A DNA stretch of 10,039 nt, taken from the NCBI GenBank assembly GCA_023299945.1, contig JALZVZ010000085.1:1-10039 (forward strand). The letters are read 5' to 3'. This document shows positions 1 through 8,971 of the stretch, in pieces. A model generated the notes under the pieces. The model worked only from the letters and a program-made list of their open reading frames with translations. It made no database searches and was not told the origin of the DNA. The DNA comes from Altererythrobacter sp. Lineage in GTDB: Bacteria; Pseudomonadota; Alphaproteobacteria; Sphingomonadales; Sphingomonadaceae. The stretch's first letter is position 1; each line of letters opens with the position of its first letter. A program made the translations under genes and the position numbers.

Positions 1-1001
1 GTTTTGCGCACAAATGGCAAAGGCGCATATGGGGCCAAAGCTTCAGACAAAACCACCGGACCACTGCCCGGACCTCCGCCGCCATGAGGCGTAGAGAAGG
101 TCTTGTGCAGATTGATATGCATTGCATCGACGCCAAGGTCACCGGGGCGCACCTTGCCGACAATCGCGTTGAAGTTTGCACCGTCGCAATAGACGAACCC
201 GCCTGCTGCATGGACCGCATCGGCGATTTCTTTGAAGTCGCGCTCAAACAGACCGCAAGTGTTGGGATTGGTGATCATCACCGCCGCCACATCAGGGCCA
301 AGGCGCGCTTTTAATGCCTCAACATCAACGCGCCCTTCAGGTGTCGCAGGGATATCTTCCACACGGTATCCGGCAAAGGCGGCAGTGGCGGGATTGGTGC
401 CATGTGCGCTTTCAGGGCACAGCACGACTTGGCGGGCATCGCCGCGAGCGGTTAGTGCGGCACGGATCGCAAGGATACCGCATAATTCGCCATGCGCACC
501 CGCCTTAGGGCTCATCGCAACGGCGGGCATTCCGGTCAGTTTCTTGAGCCAATCGCCCAGCTCATACACAACTTGCAGCGCGCCTTGCGCCGTGCTGGCG
601 GGGGCCATCGGATGCACATCGGCAAAGCCGGGCATGCGCGCGACCTTTTCATTGAGGCGCGGGTTATGCTTCATCGTGCAAGAACCCAGCGGGAAAAAGC
701 CCAGATCAATACCGTAATTCTGGCGGCTGAGGCGGGTGTAATGGCGCACGGCTTCCGGCTCTGTCAGACCGACCAGACCGATGGCTTCCCTGCGCTCCAT
801 CCCGCCCAAACGGTTGGGCAGCTCGGCCTCGACATGCTCAAAATCAACGCCGGTAGTCTCGGCATGACCGATTTCAAACAGCAATGGCTCCTCGAGCATC
901 AATGCGCGATTGCCAGTGACCGTGCCGGTATCGGCAATTGTCGCCTCTCCCATGGCAGGTTTCCAACCGGATTTGTTTGGGGCCTGTGCAGAGGTGCTCA
1001 T
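1..1001 (-). CDS. gcvPB: Glycine dehydrogenase (aminomethyl-transferring) subunit 2, GcvPB; 3' end cut off by the window
   Basis: This is the PLP-carrying half of the two-subunit glycine decarboxylase (P protein). With GcvPA it decarboxylates glycine and loads the aminomethyl group on lipoyl-GcvH. About 333 codons are present, and the family is usually around 500 residues, so the C-terminal third lies beyond base 1. The motif LGSCTMKHNP sits at about residues 105-114. The signature HKTFSTPHGGGGPG sits at about 299-312, and its Lys300 (codon 104-102) is the expected Schiff-base lysine for PLP. The start is ATG at 1001, preceded by GGGGAG (1015-1010) with an 8-nt spacer. Its ATG overlaps the TGA of gcvPA as ATGA, so the two subunits are translationally coupled. 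The truncation is due to the window edge, since the frame is open to base 1. Identification is secure. Confidence 0.97.
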   Translation of the reverse strand, partial: MSTSAQAPNKSGWKPAMGEATIADTGTVTGNRALMLEEPLLFEIGHAETTGVDFEHVEAELPNRLGGMERREAIGLVGLTEPEAVRHYTRLSRQNYGIDLGFFPLGSCTMKHNPRLNEKVARMPGFADVHPMAPASTAQGALQVVYELGDWLKKLTGMPAVAMSPKAGAHGELCGILAIRAALTARGDARQVVLCPESAHGTNPATAAFAGYRVEDIPATPEGRVDVEALKARLGPDVAAVMITNPNTCGLFERDFKEIADAVHAAGGFVYCDGANFNAIVGKVRPGDLGVDAMHINLHKTFSTPHGGGGPGSGPVVLSEALAPYAPLPFVRK

Positions 1002-2359
1002 GACAGTTTCTCCCCAAGGGCTACCGCCAGCGCTTCAATATCTTCCTCGGCGCAGGTTTCTGTGACAGCGATCAGCAATGCGTCGTCCAATTCAGGATGC
1101 CCCGGATAAAGCCGCGCCAGACTAACCCCTGCCAGCACGCCATCATCGGCCAAATCGCGCACAATCTGGCGCGCATTTGCACTCAGCTTGACCGCAAATT
1201 CGTTGAAGAAGTTTTGCGTAATAATCTCAACGCCCGGCACCTTGGCCAGCCGTTCTGCCGCGATGCACGCAAGACGGTGGTTCTCCATCGCAAGTGCAAG
1301 CAAACCTTTCTCGCCCAGCAAGGTCATGTGAACAGTAAAAGCCAAAGCGCACAGGCCCGAGTTGGTACAAATATTCGAGGTCGCTTTCTCGCGCCGGATG
1401 TGTTGTTCGCGCGTGCTGAGCGTGAGCACATAGCCGCGCTTCCCCTCTGCATCCTGCGTCTCGCCGCACAGACGGCCAGGCATTTGGCGCACATGTTTTT
1501 TGTCACGCACGGCAAACAGGCCGAGATATGGCCCGCCAAATTGCAGACCGACGCCAATTGATTGCCCTTCGCCCACGACTATATCTGCGCCCAATTCGCC
1601 CGGCGATGCAATCGCGCCCAGCGCCACAGGCTCTGTCACGACCGCGATTAGCAAAGCGCCTTTAGCATGGGCTGCCTCGACAACCTTTGACAGATCAGAA
1701 ACGCGTCCCAAAATGTCAGGATATTGCACCACAACGCAGGACGTCTGTTCATCAATCCGGCTAATCAGCCCTTCCAGATCAGGCTCCGGCTGAACGGTGG
1801 GCGCACTGTCAGCAATCACATCGCCGGTGAACTGCGCCATCGTTTTGACAACCTCAGTGTAATGCGGGTGGAGCGCACCAGACAGAACCGCGCGGTTTTT
1901 GCGGGTCACACGTCCAGCCATCGCCACTGCTTCCCAGCATGCAGTCGAGCCATCATACATCGATGCATTGGCCACCGCGCAGCCATACAACCGCGCCACT
2001 TGCGTTTGAAATTCAAACAACATCTGCAGCGTGCCTTGCGCGATTTCAGGCTGATACGGCGTGTAGGCCGTTAGGAATTCGCCGCGCTGAATCACCGTGT
2101 CCACGCTGGCGGGGATGTGATGACGGTATGCGCCAGCACCAAGGAAGAAGGGCGCATCGGCCGCCGCCAAATTCTTCTTCGACCGTGCGCGCATATGCCG
2201 CTCAACCGCCATCTCGCTCATATGCATTGGCAAACCGCGAATAGGCCCGTCCAGCCGCGCGGCCTCTGGCACATCAACGAACAGATCATCGATAGTGGAA
2301 GCGCCAACGCGCTCCAGCATATCGCCGCGATCAGTGTCATTTAGGGGAAGATAGCGCAT
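998..2359 (-). CDS. gcvPA: Glycine dehydrogenase (aminomethyl-transferring) subunit 1, GcvPA
   Basis: This is the non-PLP-lysine half of the split P protein of the glycine cleavage system. It pairs with GcvPB to form the active decarboxylase in the cytoplasm. The ORF has 453 residues, the normal family length (about 440-455). Family-typical blocks are FLGAGAYRHHIP (about 72-83), TAYTPYQPEIAQG (about 97-109), ANASMYDGSTA (about 130-140), FGGPYLG (about 274-280), RQMPGRLCGET (about 291-301) and TREQHIRREKATSNICTN (about 316-333). The start is ATG at 2359, which matches the usual MRYLP-type N-terminus; the upstream Shine-Dalgarno is weak. It lies 56 nt downstream of gcvH, the largest gap inside the gcv operon, and I see no terminator or clear promoter in that gap. 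Its TGA overlaps the gcvPB start. Confidence 0.97.
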   Translation of the reverse strand: MRYLPLNDTDRGDMLERVGASTIDDLFVDVPEAARLDGPIRGLPMHMSEMAVERHMRARSKKNLAAADAPFFLGAGAYRHHIPASVDTVIQRGEFLTAYTPYQPEIAQGTLQMLFEFQTQVARLYGCAVANASMYDGSTACWEAVAMAGRVTRKNRAVLSGALHPHYTEVVKTMAQFTGDVIADSAPTVQPEPDLEGLISRIDEQTSCVVVQYPDILGRVSDLSKVVEAAHAKGALLIAVVTEPVALGAIASPGELGADIVVGEGQSIGVGLQFGGPYLGLFAVRDKKHVRQMPGRLCGETQDAEGKRGYVLTLSTREQHIRREKATSNICTNSGLCALAFTVHMTLLGEKGLLALAMENHRLACIAAERLAKVPGVEIITQNFFNEFAVKLSANARQIVRDLADDGVLAGVSLARLYPGHPELDDALLIAVTETCAEEDIEALAVALGEKLS

Positions 2360-2415
2360 GGGTTTCGCTCGCTTAAAATGGGGTTGCGTGTGTTTGGATA
2401 CAGATCAGCGGGCGA

Positions 2416-2787
2416 TCAAAGCCCATCGACAAACGCCTTATAGCCTTTGTCATCCATCAAGCCTTCCAGCTCTGATCGGTCGCCAATGGTCATGCGGAAG
2501 AACCAGCCGTCTTCTTCGGGCGAGGTGTTGACCAGCGCAGGCTCCTCTTCCAGCGCGCCATTGCCCTCGGTCACTTCGCCGGTGATCGGCGCGTAGACAT
2601 CGCTGGCGGCCTTAACGCTTTCAACCACGGCTGCATCGCCGCCCTTATCCAGCGCAGCGCCCACATCGGGCAATTCAACAAATACAATATCGCCCAATTG
2701 CTCTTGCGCGTAATCTGAAATGCCGACCGTGGCGCTATCGCCTTCAACGTCGATCCATTCGTGTTCATCGGTAAAATAGCGTGGCAT
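2416..2787 (-). CDS. gcvH: Glycine cleavage system H protein (lipoyl carrier)
   Basis: Small lipoylated shuttle protein that carries the aminomethyl group from the P protein to GcvT and the reduced lipoyl arm to dihydrolipoamide dehydrogenase. It has 123 residues, close to the usual 125-130. The N-terminus ([10 protein letters not shown]) and the segment [20 protein letters not shown] (about 21-40) are characteristic. The lipoylation site is in [14 protein letters not shown], with Lys59 as the modified residue. The protein is acidic, as is normal for H proteins. The start is ATG at 2787. A GAGGGAG ribosome binding site lies just upstream and overlaps the end of gcvT, whose TAA is only 5 nt before this ATG, so the two are cotranscribed. 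The L protein gene (lpd) is not in the window, which is usual because it is shared with 2-oxoacid dehydrogenases. Confidence 0.98.
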   Translation of the reverse strand: MPRYFTDEHEWIDVEGDSATVGISDYAQEQLGDIVFVELPDVGAALDKGGDAAVVESVKAASDVYAPITGEVTEGNGALEEEPALVNTSPEEDGWFFRMTIGDRSELEGLMDDKGYKAFVDGL

Positions 2788-2792
2788 TGAAA

Positions 2793-4001
2793 TTAGCTCC
2801 CTCGGTAATAATTATGCGGTACAAAAGGCATGGGTGTAACGGTTGCGGGCAGACGTTTACCCCGCACCTCAATATCAAGGGCTGTGCCCTTTTTGGCGTG
2901 CGCGGCATCGACATAGGCCATGGCGATAGGCTGGCCGAGCGTGGGCGAGAACCCGCCCGATGTAACCGTGCCGACCTGCGTATCGCCTGCGAACACAAGC
3001 GCACCTTCGCGCGCGGGCATGCGACCATCCAGTGTCAATCCGATGCGGCGCTGTTTTGGTCCTGCTGCAAACGCGGCCATGACAGGCTCCTGCCCCATCC
3101 ATGCGGAACCATCCGAGGGCAGTTCGCGGCGCGATTTGGACAGAGCAAATTTCAAGCCTGCGGAAATTGGATTGGTTTCCTCGGTCAGGTCATGCCCGTA
3201 AAGCGGCAGGCCTGCCTCAAGGCGCAGGCTGTCGCGTGCGCCCAGCCCTGCTGGATTGACACGGTCATCGCGGGTCAAAGCATTGGCAAAGGCCTCAACA
3301 TGCTCAGCGGGTATGGCAATTTCAAATCCATCTTCGCCAGTATAACCTGAACGACTAATCCAAAGCGGCACTGTCCCCCCACTCGGAGCGCCCCACTCAA
3401 AGAAACCAGATGTCATAAAGGTCAATGCGCCCGCGCCCGGAGCCAAGCCTTCAACCACATCTGCAGCCTTTGGCCCTTGCAAAGCGAGCAGCGCATTATC
3501 AGCATAATGAGTGAGCGTAATTTCATCGGCCAAATGCTCGCGCAGATGAGCAATATCATCCCATTTCACTGCGCCATTCACGACCAGCGCAATCGACTTG
3601 CCAGTGTTGGTAATGATCAGATCATCCAGCACACCGCCCGCCTCATTCAACAGCAAAGAATAGCGCATGCGCCCTTCGCTCAATTGTGAAATGTCACCGG
3701 GAACCAACGCTTCTAATGCCTGCGCGGCAGCGGCCACATCACCGTCTGGCCCGACCAGCCCAAGCTGGCCCATATGGCTGACGTCGAATAGGCTGGCACT
3801 TTCCCGCGTCCAATTGTGTTCAGCGACAATGCCGCCATTTTCACCTGTATATTGGATCGGCATATCATAGCCGGCAAACGGCACCATGCGCGCACCATTG
3901 GCACGGTGCCAAGCGTCAAGCGGCAATGGGTCCAGCGGCATGTCACCTTCTGGCATATCATCGTCTTGCGTGAGGTCGTTTTGTGTATGGTCGTCGCTCA
4001 A
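2793..4001 (-). CDS. gcvT: Glycine cleavage system aminomethyltransferase (T protein), TTG start
   Basis: Catalyses release of ammonia from aminomethyl-lipoyl-GcvH and transfer of the one-carbon unit to tetrahydrofolate, giving 5,10-methylene-THF. It has 402 residues against a usual 360-380; the excess is an acidic N-terminal tail (about 1-24, rich in Asp and Glu) before the normal beginning LPLDAWH. Family blocks are [10 protein letters not shown] (about 71-80), GGVLDDLII (about 122-130, holding the aspartate region expected to be catalytic), [13 protein letters not shown] (about 216-228), [19 protein letters not shown] (about 254-272) and [11 protein letters not shown] (about 277-287). The chosen start is TTG, because GGGGAA (4013-4008) lies 6 nt upstream. 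An internal ATG at 3956 (residue 16) has no good ribosome binding site but would give a more typical length. It is the first gene after the tandem glycine riboswitch. Confidence 0.96.
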   Translation of the reverse strand: MSDDHTQNDLTQDDDMPEGDMPLDPLPLDAWHRANGARMVPFAGYDMPIQYTGENGGIVAEHNWTRESASLFDVSHMGQLGLVGPDGDVAAAAQALEALVPGDISQLSEGRMRYSLLLNEAGGVLDDLIITNTGKSIALVVNGAVKWDDIAHLREHLADEITLTHYADNALLALQGPKAADVVEGLAPGAGALTFMTSGFFEWGAPSGGTVPLWISRSGYTGEDGFEIAIPAEHVEAFANALTRDDRVNPAGLGARDSLRLEAGLPLYGHDLTEETNPISAGLKFALSKSRRELPSDGSAWMGQEPVMAAFAAGPKQRRIGLTLDGRMPAREGALVFAGDTQVGTVTSGGFSPTLGQPIAMAYVDAAHAKKGTALDIEVRGKRLPATVTPMPFVPHNYYRGS

Positions 4002-4007
4002 ATCAGA

Positions 4008-4013
4008 TTCCCC
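4008..4013 (-). promoter_or_regulatory. Ribosome binding site that supports the TTG start of gcvT
   Basis: GGGGAA on the minus strand, 6 nt before TTG at 4001. It is the best purine-rich element in front of gcvT and favours the TTG over the in-frame ATG at 3956. It is also the element that the riboswitch would have to expose or hide if control is translational. Confidence 0.6.
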
Positions 4014-4049
4014 GCACAGCTAGGCCACGCCTCAAAATGAAGCGCAGTG
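4014..4049 (-). promoter_or_regulatory. Probable riboswitch expression platform in front of gcvT
   Basis: This stretch links the end of aptamer 2 to the gcvT ribosome binding site. It contains AGGC-GTG-GCCT (4032-4022), a short hairpin. At its upstream border, GCAGTG-TG-CACTGC (4057-4044) is a perfect inverted repeat overlapping the last aptamer bases. Neither stem is followed by a run of U, so no intrinsic terminator is visible. UUUCCC (4073-4068) in the loop of aptamer 2 could pair with the ribosome binding site GGGGAA. From this I infer translational rather than transcriptional control, without having folded the RNA. Confidence 0.45.
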
Positions 4050-4254
4050 CACACTGCCCCCTCTGTCGGGAAACCTGAGAGCTTAACAAAGGCGCCATGA
4101 CAGCGGCCTAAGCCTTCCCCTTCGGTGGCTGTGAGCCCAATGGCCCAAAGCGCTTTCCAGAGTGCCGATCACATCCCGGTCCATTTGCCTGAGAGTTTCC
4201 GGGGCGGTTGCTCCTTCGGCGTTCACCACCACAATTGCGGCGCGAACTCTCCCG
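4050..4254 (-). promoter_or_regulatory. Tandem (two-aptamer) glycine riboswitch, gcvT element
   Basis: Two consecutive glycine aptamers read on the minus strand. Aptamer 1 (about 4254-4150) has GGGAGAG (4253-4247), GCCGAAGGAGCAA (4220-4208), CTCTCAGGC (4195-4187) and the closing CTCTGGAAAGCG (4162-4151). Aptamer 2 (about 4149-4050) has CACCGAAGGGGAAGG (4127-4113), CTCTCAGG (4081-4074) and GACAGAGGGGGC (4067-4056). These are the conserved core blocks of the glycine riboswitch family in the right order and spacing. Its position directly before gcvTHP is the classical one: in most bacteria glycine binding turns the downstream degradation genes on. The direction of control here is inferred from the family. 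Exact ends of the outer stems are uncertain by a few bases. Confidence 0.94.
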
Positions 4255-4318
4255 ATGATGTGTCTACAGAATCACTTCCATAGCGACGGATTTTGTCTGT
4301 GCGATTCCGTTTGCAGCG
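4255..4318 (-). other. Short leader between metH and the glycine riboswitch
   Basis: This 64-nt stretch follows the TGA of metH and precedes aptamer 1. It should hold the gcv promoter if there is a separate one, but I see no convincing -35/-10 pair. A loose inverted repeat (ACGGA, 15-nt loop, TCCGT, 4310-4286) has no U-tract and a large loop, so I do not call it a terminator. Transcription of gcv may therefore come from an unrecognised promoter here or in the end of metH, or partly from read-through of the met operon. Confidence 0.4.
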
Positions 4319-6997
4319 TCAATCGAGATTTGGACGCAACCAGCGTTCCGCCGTGGATAGTTCAACGCCGCGCCTGTTGGCGTATTCCTCCAATTGATCG
4401 CGGCCAATACGCGCAACGCCAAAATATTCCGCCTCTGGGTGGCCAAAATAAAAGCCCGAAACCGCAGCGGTGGGATACATCGCATAGCTTTCCGTCAGCG
4501 TCAGCCCTGTGTTTTCCTCTGCATTCAGCAGCTCAAAGAGGATCGGCTTGAGACTATGATCAGGACAGGCTGGATAGCCAGGCGCAGGGCGAATACCGCG
4601 ATATTGTTCTTTGATCAGCGCTTCATTCGTCAATTGCTCGCCGGCGGCATAGCCCCACAAATCGGTGCGGGTGTGCTGGTGAAGACGTTCTGCAAAAGCC
4701 TCTGCAAAACGGTCCGCCAGTGATTTGAGCAAGATATCGGAATAATCATCCTTATCCGCTTGGAAGCGTTCTGAATGCGGCTCAATCCCGTGAATGCCAA
4801 CCGCAAAACCGCCAATCCAATCGCCGTCAGGATCGATGAAATCGGCCAGACACATATTGGCGCGGTCACGGCTTTTCTTCACCTGTTGGCGCAGGAACGC
4901 CAGCCGCACATGCTCTTCTCGGCGAACACGGTGGATCACAACATCATCGGCCCCATCACGCGCGCATGGCCAAAGCCCAGCCACTCCGCGCGCTGTCAGC
5001 CATTTCTCCGAAATGATCTGGTCGAGCATCGCATCTGCGTCGGCTTTCAAACTGCGGGCTGTTTCGCCCACAACATCATCGTGCAAGATCGCCGGATAAT
5101 TGCCATGCAATTCCCATGCGCGGAAGAATGGCGTCCAATCGAATAGCTCGCGCAGCTCTTCCAACGGCCAATCGTCAAAACGGTGCACGCCGGGCTGCAA
5201 TGGCGGCGCGGGCTTATCATTAAGGAAAGCATCGTAATAATTGGCCCGTGCCTCATCCAAAGTCAGCAACGCCTTGGGGCCTTTGCCCGCGCGCGCATCG
5301 CGCACTTTTTCATATTCGTCAGCGGTGTCTTCAACAAAGCCATCGCGCTGCGTGTCCGACAAGAGTTTCGAGGCAACACCCACTGCGCGGCTGGCATCCA
5401 ACACATAGATGACCGGGCCATCATACGCCGGAGCAATCCGCAGCGCAGTGTGGACTTTGGACGTGGTCGCCCCACCGATCAGCAGCGGCATCGTCATTTC
5501 AGCCCGCTGCATTTCTTCAGCAACGGTTACCATTTCATCCAATGAAGGCGTAATCAGACCCGACAGCCCGATCATATCGGCATTGTGATCCTTGGCCGCT
5601 TTCAAAATGTCATTCCATGGGACCATCACGCCCATATCTATGACTTCATACCCATTGCATTGCAGCACGACGCCGACAATATTCTTGCCAATATCGTGCA
5701 CATCACCCTTCACCGTGGCCATGATGATCGTGCCTTTGGCCTTCGCATCGCCGCCGCCCAGCAGCGCTTTTTCCGCTTCGATAAAGGGGATGAGATGCGC
5801 CACAGCCTTCTTCATGACGCGGGCGGATTTAACCACTTGAGGTAGGAACATTTTGCCGCTGCCGAACAAATCGCCAACGACATTCATGCCGTCCATCAGC
5901 GGGCCTTCGATAACCTCAATCGGACGTCCGCCAGCCACCTCGGTGGCGGCGCGCATTTCCTCTGTGTCATCGACAACATGCGCGTCGATACCCTTGACCA
6001 GTGCGTGTTCCAGCCGTTTGGCAACCGGCCAGCTGCGCCATTCCGCTGCCTTCTTTTCTTCTTCTACCGATTGGCCTTTGAAGCTTTCTGCAAGTGCAAT
6101 CAGCCGTTCGGTCGCGCTATCGCCGTCTTCACCGTCGCCGGTGCTGTCGCCAGCCTTTGAACGCATCAGGATCACATCCTCGCAGGCATCGCGCAGTACG
6201 GGATCAATCGTGTCATAGACATCCAGCTGACCCGCATTGACGATCGCCATATCAAGGCCAGCAGGGATTGCGTGGTAGAGAAACACAGAGTGCATCGCGC
6301 GGCGCACTGTCTCATTCCCTCGAAAGCTGAAGGAGAGATTGGAAAGCCCGCCGCTGGTTTTTGCACGCGGGCAGGCGGCCTTAATCTCTTGGCACGCCTC
6401 AATGAAATCCAAGCCATAACGATTATGCTCAGCAATGCCGGTAGCCACGGCAAAGACATTGGGGTCGAAGATTATGTCTTCTGCCGGAAAACCAATGCCG
6501 GTCAGCAGATCATAGGCGCGTTTGCAGATTTCGACCTTGCGCTGCTTTGTGTCCGCTTGGCCCGTCTCATCGAACGCCATCACGACCACAGCTGCGCCAT
6601 AAGCCATGCACAGCCGCGCCTGTTCTAGGAATTGCTCCTCGCCCTCTTTCATCGAGATTGAGTTCACGATCGGCTTGCCCGAAACGCATTTTAAACCAGC
6701 CTCAATCACGCTCCATTTGGAGCTATCGACCATAATTGGCACGCGGGCGATATCGGGTTCCGCCGCGATCAATTTGAGGAAAGTCGTCATCGCATATTCT
6801 GCGTCGAGCAGACCTTCGTCCATATTGACGTCGATCACTTGCGCGCCGTTCTCGACCTGATCGCGGGCGACCTCTACAGCCGCAGCGTAATCATCCGCCA
6901 TGATCAGCTTTTTGAACCGAGCAGAGCCGGTGACATTGGTGCGTTCGCCAATATTGACGAATTGCGCGGAGCTTTTTCCAGAAGTGCTTTGAGTCAT
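4319..6997 (-). CDS. metH: Methionine synthase MetH, C-terminal protein (folate-, cobalamin-binding and reactivation domains)
   Basis: Second half of cobalamin-dependent methionine synthase. It moves methyl from 5-methyl-THF to cob(I)alamin and on to homocysteine held by the separate N-terminal protein. With ATG at 6997 it has 892 residues. The pterin-binding domain starts with [16 protein letters not shown] (about 13-28). The cobalamin cap helix region is [20 protein letters not shown] (about 368-387). The cobalamin domain has DVHDIG (432-437), with His434 as the lower cobalt ligand, plus [11 protein letters not shown] (479-489) and GGATTS (508-513). The SAM-dependent reactivation domain has [12 protein letters not shown] (803-814), and the normal end WLRPNLD is present. 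A TTG at 7009 would add four residues and overlap the upstream stop, but ATG, 1 nt after that stop (TAA-C-ATG), is preferred. Neither start has a clear Shine-Dalgarno, so re-initiation after metH-N is likely. An acidic linker at about 282-317 separates the folate and cobalamin parts. Confidence 0.96.
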   Translation of the reverse strand: MTQSTSGKSSAQFVNIGERTNVTGSARFKKLIMADDYAAAVEVARDQVENGAQVIDVNMDEGLLDAEYAMTTFLKLIAAEPDIARVPIMVDSSKWSVIEAGLKCVSGKPIVNSISMKEGEEQFLEQARLCMAYGAAVVVMAFDETGQADTKQRKVEICKRAYDLLTGIGFPAEDIIFDPNVFAVATGIAEHNRYGLDFIEACQEIKAACPRAKTSGGLSNLSFSFRGNETVRRAMHSVFLYHAIPAGLDMAIVNAGQLDVYDTIDPVLRDACEDVILMRSKAGDSTGDGEDGDSATERLIALAESFKGQSVEEEKKAAEWRSWPVAKRLEHALVKGIDAHVVDDTEEMRAATEVAGGRPIEVIEGPLMDGMNVVGDLFGSGKMFLPQVVKSARVMKKAVAHLIPFIEAEKALLGGGDAKAKGTIIMATVKGDVHDIGKNIVGVVLQCNGYEVIDMGVMVPWNDILKAAKDHNADMIGLSGLITPSLDEMVTVAEEMQRAEMTMPLLIGGATTSKVHTALRIAPAYDGPVIYVLDASRAVGVASKLLSDTQRDGFVEDTADEYEKVRDARAGKGPKALLTLDEARANYYDAFLNDKPAPPLQPGVHRFDDWPLEELRELFDWTPFFRAWELHGNYPAILHDDVVGETARSLKADADAMLDQIISEKWLTARGVAGLWPCARDGADDVVIHRVRREEHVRLAFLRQQVKKSRDRANMCLADFIDPDGDWIGGFAVGIHGIEPHSERFQADKDDYSDILLKSLADRFAEAFAERLHQHTRTDLWGYAAGEQLTNEALIKEQYRGIRPAPGYPACPDHSLKPILFELLNAEENTGLTLTESYAMYPTAAVSGFYFGHPEAEYFGVARIGRDQLEEYANRRGVELSTAERWLRPNLD

Positions 6998-6998
6998 G

Positions 6999-8045
6999 TT
7001 AGGCGGCAATCGTAAAGGGTTCTAGACCGGCAAGGCGCATGTCTGGACTGGCCACTGGAACTGTGCGCGGGTCCACGCCCTCCACAGCTTTGGCCATGGC
7101 GGCGATATGGGCCGGCGATGATCCGCAGCACCCGCCAAGAATGTTGACCTGGCCTGCATCGGCCCATTGTTTGACCAAGTCAGCGGTGGTTTCTGGCATT
7201 TCATCATACTCACCCAATTCATTGGGCAAGCCAGCATTGGGGTAAGCCATGATCAACGTGTCTGCGATCCCCGACAGCAATTGCACATGCGGGCGCAATT
7301 GATCCGCGCCAAAGCTGCAATTGAGCCCGACAGTGACGGGGTTTGCATGGCGTACAGCGCACCAAAATGCCTCGACCGTGTGCCCTGACAAATTGCGGCC
7401 GGACAGATCGGTCAGCGTCATCGACAGCATGATCGGCACATCGCGGCCCAGCTCGCTTTCCAGTTTTTTGACTGCGAAAATACCCGCCTTGGCGTTGAGC
7501 GTATCAAAGATTGTCTCGATCAGGATGAAGTCCGCCCCGCCCTTTATCAATGCGGCGGCCTGCTGGTGATAGACCGCAACAAGCTCATCAAAGCTGATCT
7601 CGCGGTAACCCGGGTCTTCAACATCAGGGCTGAGTGAGAGTGTTTTATTCGTAGGGCCAATCGCGCCTGCAACGAAGCGCGGGCGGCCATCTTTGGCTTC
7701 ATATTCCTCAGCCAATACACGCGCCAGCTTGGCCGAGGCGATATTGATCGCATCCACTTGGCTTTCAGCGGCATAATCCGCCTGGCTGATGGTGTTGGCC
7801 GAGAATGTGTTGGTGGAGATCACATCTGATCCCGCATCCAAATAGGCACGGGTAATATCGGAAAGAACATCGGGCCGGGTTAGCGCGAGGATATCATTAT
7901 TGCCCTTTTGATCAGCCTTAAGCCCCAGACCGCCTGCGTAATCTTCCTCGGTCAGCTTGCGGTCTTGGATTTGCGTTCCGAACGCCCCGTCGAAAACCAG
8001 CACACGTTCGGCAGCGACGGCTTGGAGTTTCTCGCGCGAATTCAT
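6999..8045 (-). CDS. metH: Methionine synthase MetH, N-terminal protein (homocysteine S-methyltransferase domain)
   Basis: Homocysteine-binding, zinc-dependent half of cobalamin-dependent methionine synthase, encoded separately. It has 348 residues, matching the first domain (about 350) of one-piece MetH. It opens with the typical [11 protein letters not shown] (about 17-27) and contains STNTFSAN (about 77-84), GPTNKTLS (about 130-137) and the full zinc site: Cys243 in [14 protein letters not shown], and Cys306 and Cys307 in [11 protein letters not shown]. It ends in a clean TAA just after the domain boundary, so it looks like a true gene division rather than a recent frameshift. The start is ATG at 8045, overlapping the TGA of metF as ATGA, with AAAGG (8059-8055) upstream. 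It must act with the protein at 6997-4319. On its own it could be taken for a MmuM/BhmT-type homocysteine methyltransferase, but the neighbour settles the role. Confidence 0.96.
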   Translation of the reverse strand: MNSREKLQAVAAERVLVFDGAFGTQIQDRKLTEEDYAGGLGLKADQKGNNDILALTRPDVLSDITRAYLDAGSDVISTNTFSANTISQADYAAESQVDAINIASAKLARVLAEEYEAKDGRPRFVAGAIGPTNKTLSLSPDVEDPGYREISFDELVAVYHQQAAALIKGGADFILIETIFDTLNAKAGIFAVKKLESELGRDVPIMLSMTLTDLSGRNLSGHTVEAFWCAVRHANPVTVGLNCSFGADQLRPHVQLLSGIADTLIMAYPNAGLPNELGEYDEMPETTADLVKQWADAGQVNILGGCCGSSPAHIAAMAKAVEGVDPRTVPVASPDMRLAGLEPFTIAA

Positions 8046-8971
8046 GATTTGTCGCCTTTGGGACGCAAGCCCAGCAGATGGCAGATCGAATAGCTCAGCT
8101 CTGCGCGGTTCAATGTGTAGAAATGAAACTGGCGAACACCGCCAGCATAAAGCCTGCGCGACAATTCAGCCGCAATCGTGGCGGAAACCAATTGCCGTGC
8201 CTTGGGGTGATTATCCAAGCCATCGAACAATCCCGCCATCCAATCGGGGATCGCCGTGCCGCATAGCCCCGACATTTTCTGCACGGCTGCAAAGCTGAGG
8301 ACAGGCATGATACCGGGCGTAATCTCGCCCGTGATCCCGCGCGCCGCCGCACTGTCGCGAAAACGGAAAAAGCACTCAGGTTCAAAAAAGAACTGCGTGA
8401 TTGCGCGGGTGGCCCCAGCTTCAAACTTGGCCTTAAGATTATCAAGGTCCGCCTGAGAATCAGGCGAATCCGGGTGCACTTCAGGATAGGCTGCGCAAGA
8501 GATTTCAAAATCAGCGATTTTCTTTAGACCCGCAATCAGCTCAACCGCATTGGCATAGCCGCCTGGGTGCGGGGTGTAAGTGCCATCACCGTCAGGCGCA
8601 TCACCGCGCAGCGCAACAATGTGCCGTACGCCGCTTTCCCAGTAATGGCGCGCAACCGCGTCCACTTCCTCGCGCGTTGCATTGACGCAGGTGAGGTGGG
8701 CAGCAGCCGGAATGCCAGTTTCATTGTTGATGCGCACCACTTGTTCATGTGTGCGTTCGCGAGTGGTGCCGCCTGCCCCATAAGTGACCGAAACAAAACG
8801 CGGATCAAACGGGGCCAGCGTCGCAACGCTTTCCCACAATGTCTCTGCCATTTTTTCGGTTTTGGGCGGGAAGAATTCAAAGCTTACATCAATGTCGCCG
8901 GGCAAGGCTGCGAACAAAGGTGTGTCATGCGCAGTGCGCGCTTCTTTCGCTTGGTCCAACGGAGCGGTCAT
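8042..8971 (-). CDS. metF: 5,10-methylenetetrahydrofolate reductase, MetF
   Basis: FAD-dependent TIM-barrel enzyme reducing 5,10-methylene-THF to 5-methyl-THF, the methyl donor for MetH. It has 309 residues from ATG at 8971, near the family length of about 300. Visible blocks are FEFFPPK (Glu32 corresponds to the catalytic glutamate, E28 of E. coli), SVTYGAGG (61-68), HLTCVN (92-97), ALRGD (120-124, Asp124 corresponding to E. coli D120), AAYPEVHPDS, ITQFFFEPECFFRFRD, TPGIMPV and, at the C-terminus, HFYTLNRAELS. An in-frame GTG at 8995 would add eight residues. I prefer 8971 because AAGGGAG (8985-8979) lies 7 nt upstream and the ATG overlaps the TGA of the regulator gene (ATGA). It is the second gene of the met operon, under the SAH-type regulator. 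Confidence 0.97.
   Translation of the reverse strand: MTAPLDQAKEARTAHDTPLFAALPGDIDVSFEFFPPKTEKMAETLWESVATLAPFDPRFVSVTYGAGGTTRERTHEQVVRINNETGIPAAAHLTCVNATREEVDAVARHYWESGVRHIVALRGDAPDGDGTYTPHPGGYANAVELIAGLKKIADFEISCAAYPEVHPDSPDSQADLDNLKAKFEAGATRAITQFFFEPECFFRFRDSAAARGITGEITPGIMPVLSFAAVQKMSGLCGTAIPDWMAGLFDGLDNHPKARQLVSATIAAELSRRLYAGGVRQFHFYTLNRAELSYSICHLLGLRPKGDKS

Noticed and set aside
492..1109. Plus-strand open frame of 205 codons opposite gcvPB and gcvPA
   Set aside because: It is fully antisense to conserved gcvP coding sequence, with low-complexity Arg/His/Ala-rich translation and no motif.
4286..4310. Inverted repeat ACGGA...TCCGT after metH as a terminator
   Set aside because: The stem is only 5 bp with a 15-nt loop and there is no following U-tract.
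4162..4551. Plus-strand open frame of 129 codons over the riboswitch and the end of metH
   Set aside because: It is antisense to the riboswitch aptamers and the MetH C-terminus, and its translation resembles no protein family.
6999..8045. Recent frameshift breaking a single metH gene
   Set aside because: Both halves are complete at domain boundaries, the first has a proper stop, the second a proper ATG, and no conserved residues are missing between them.
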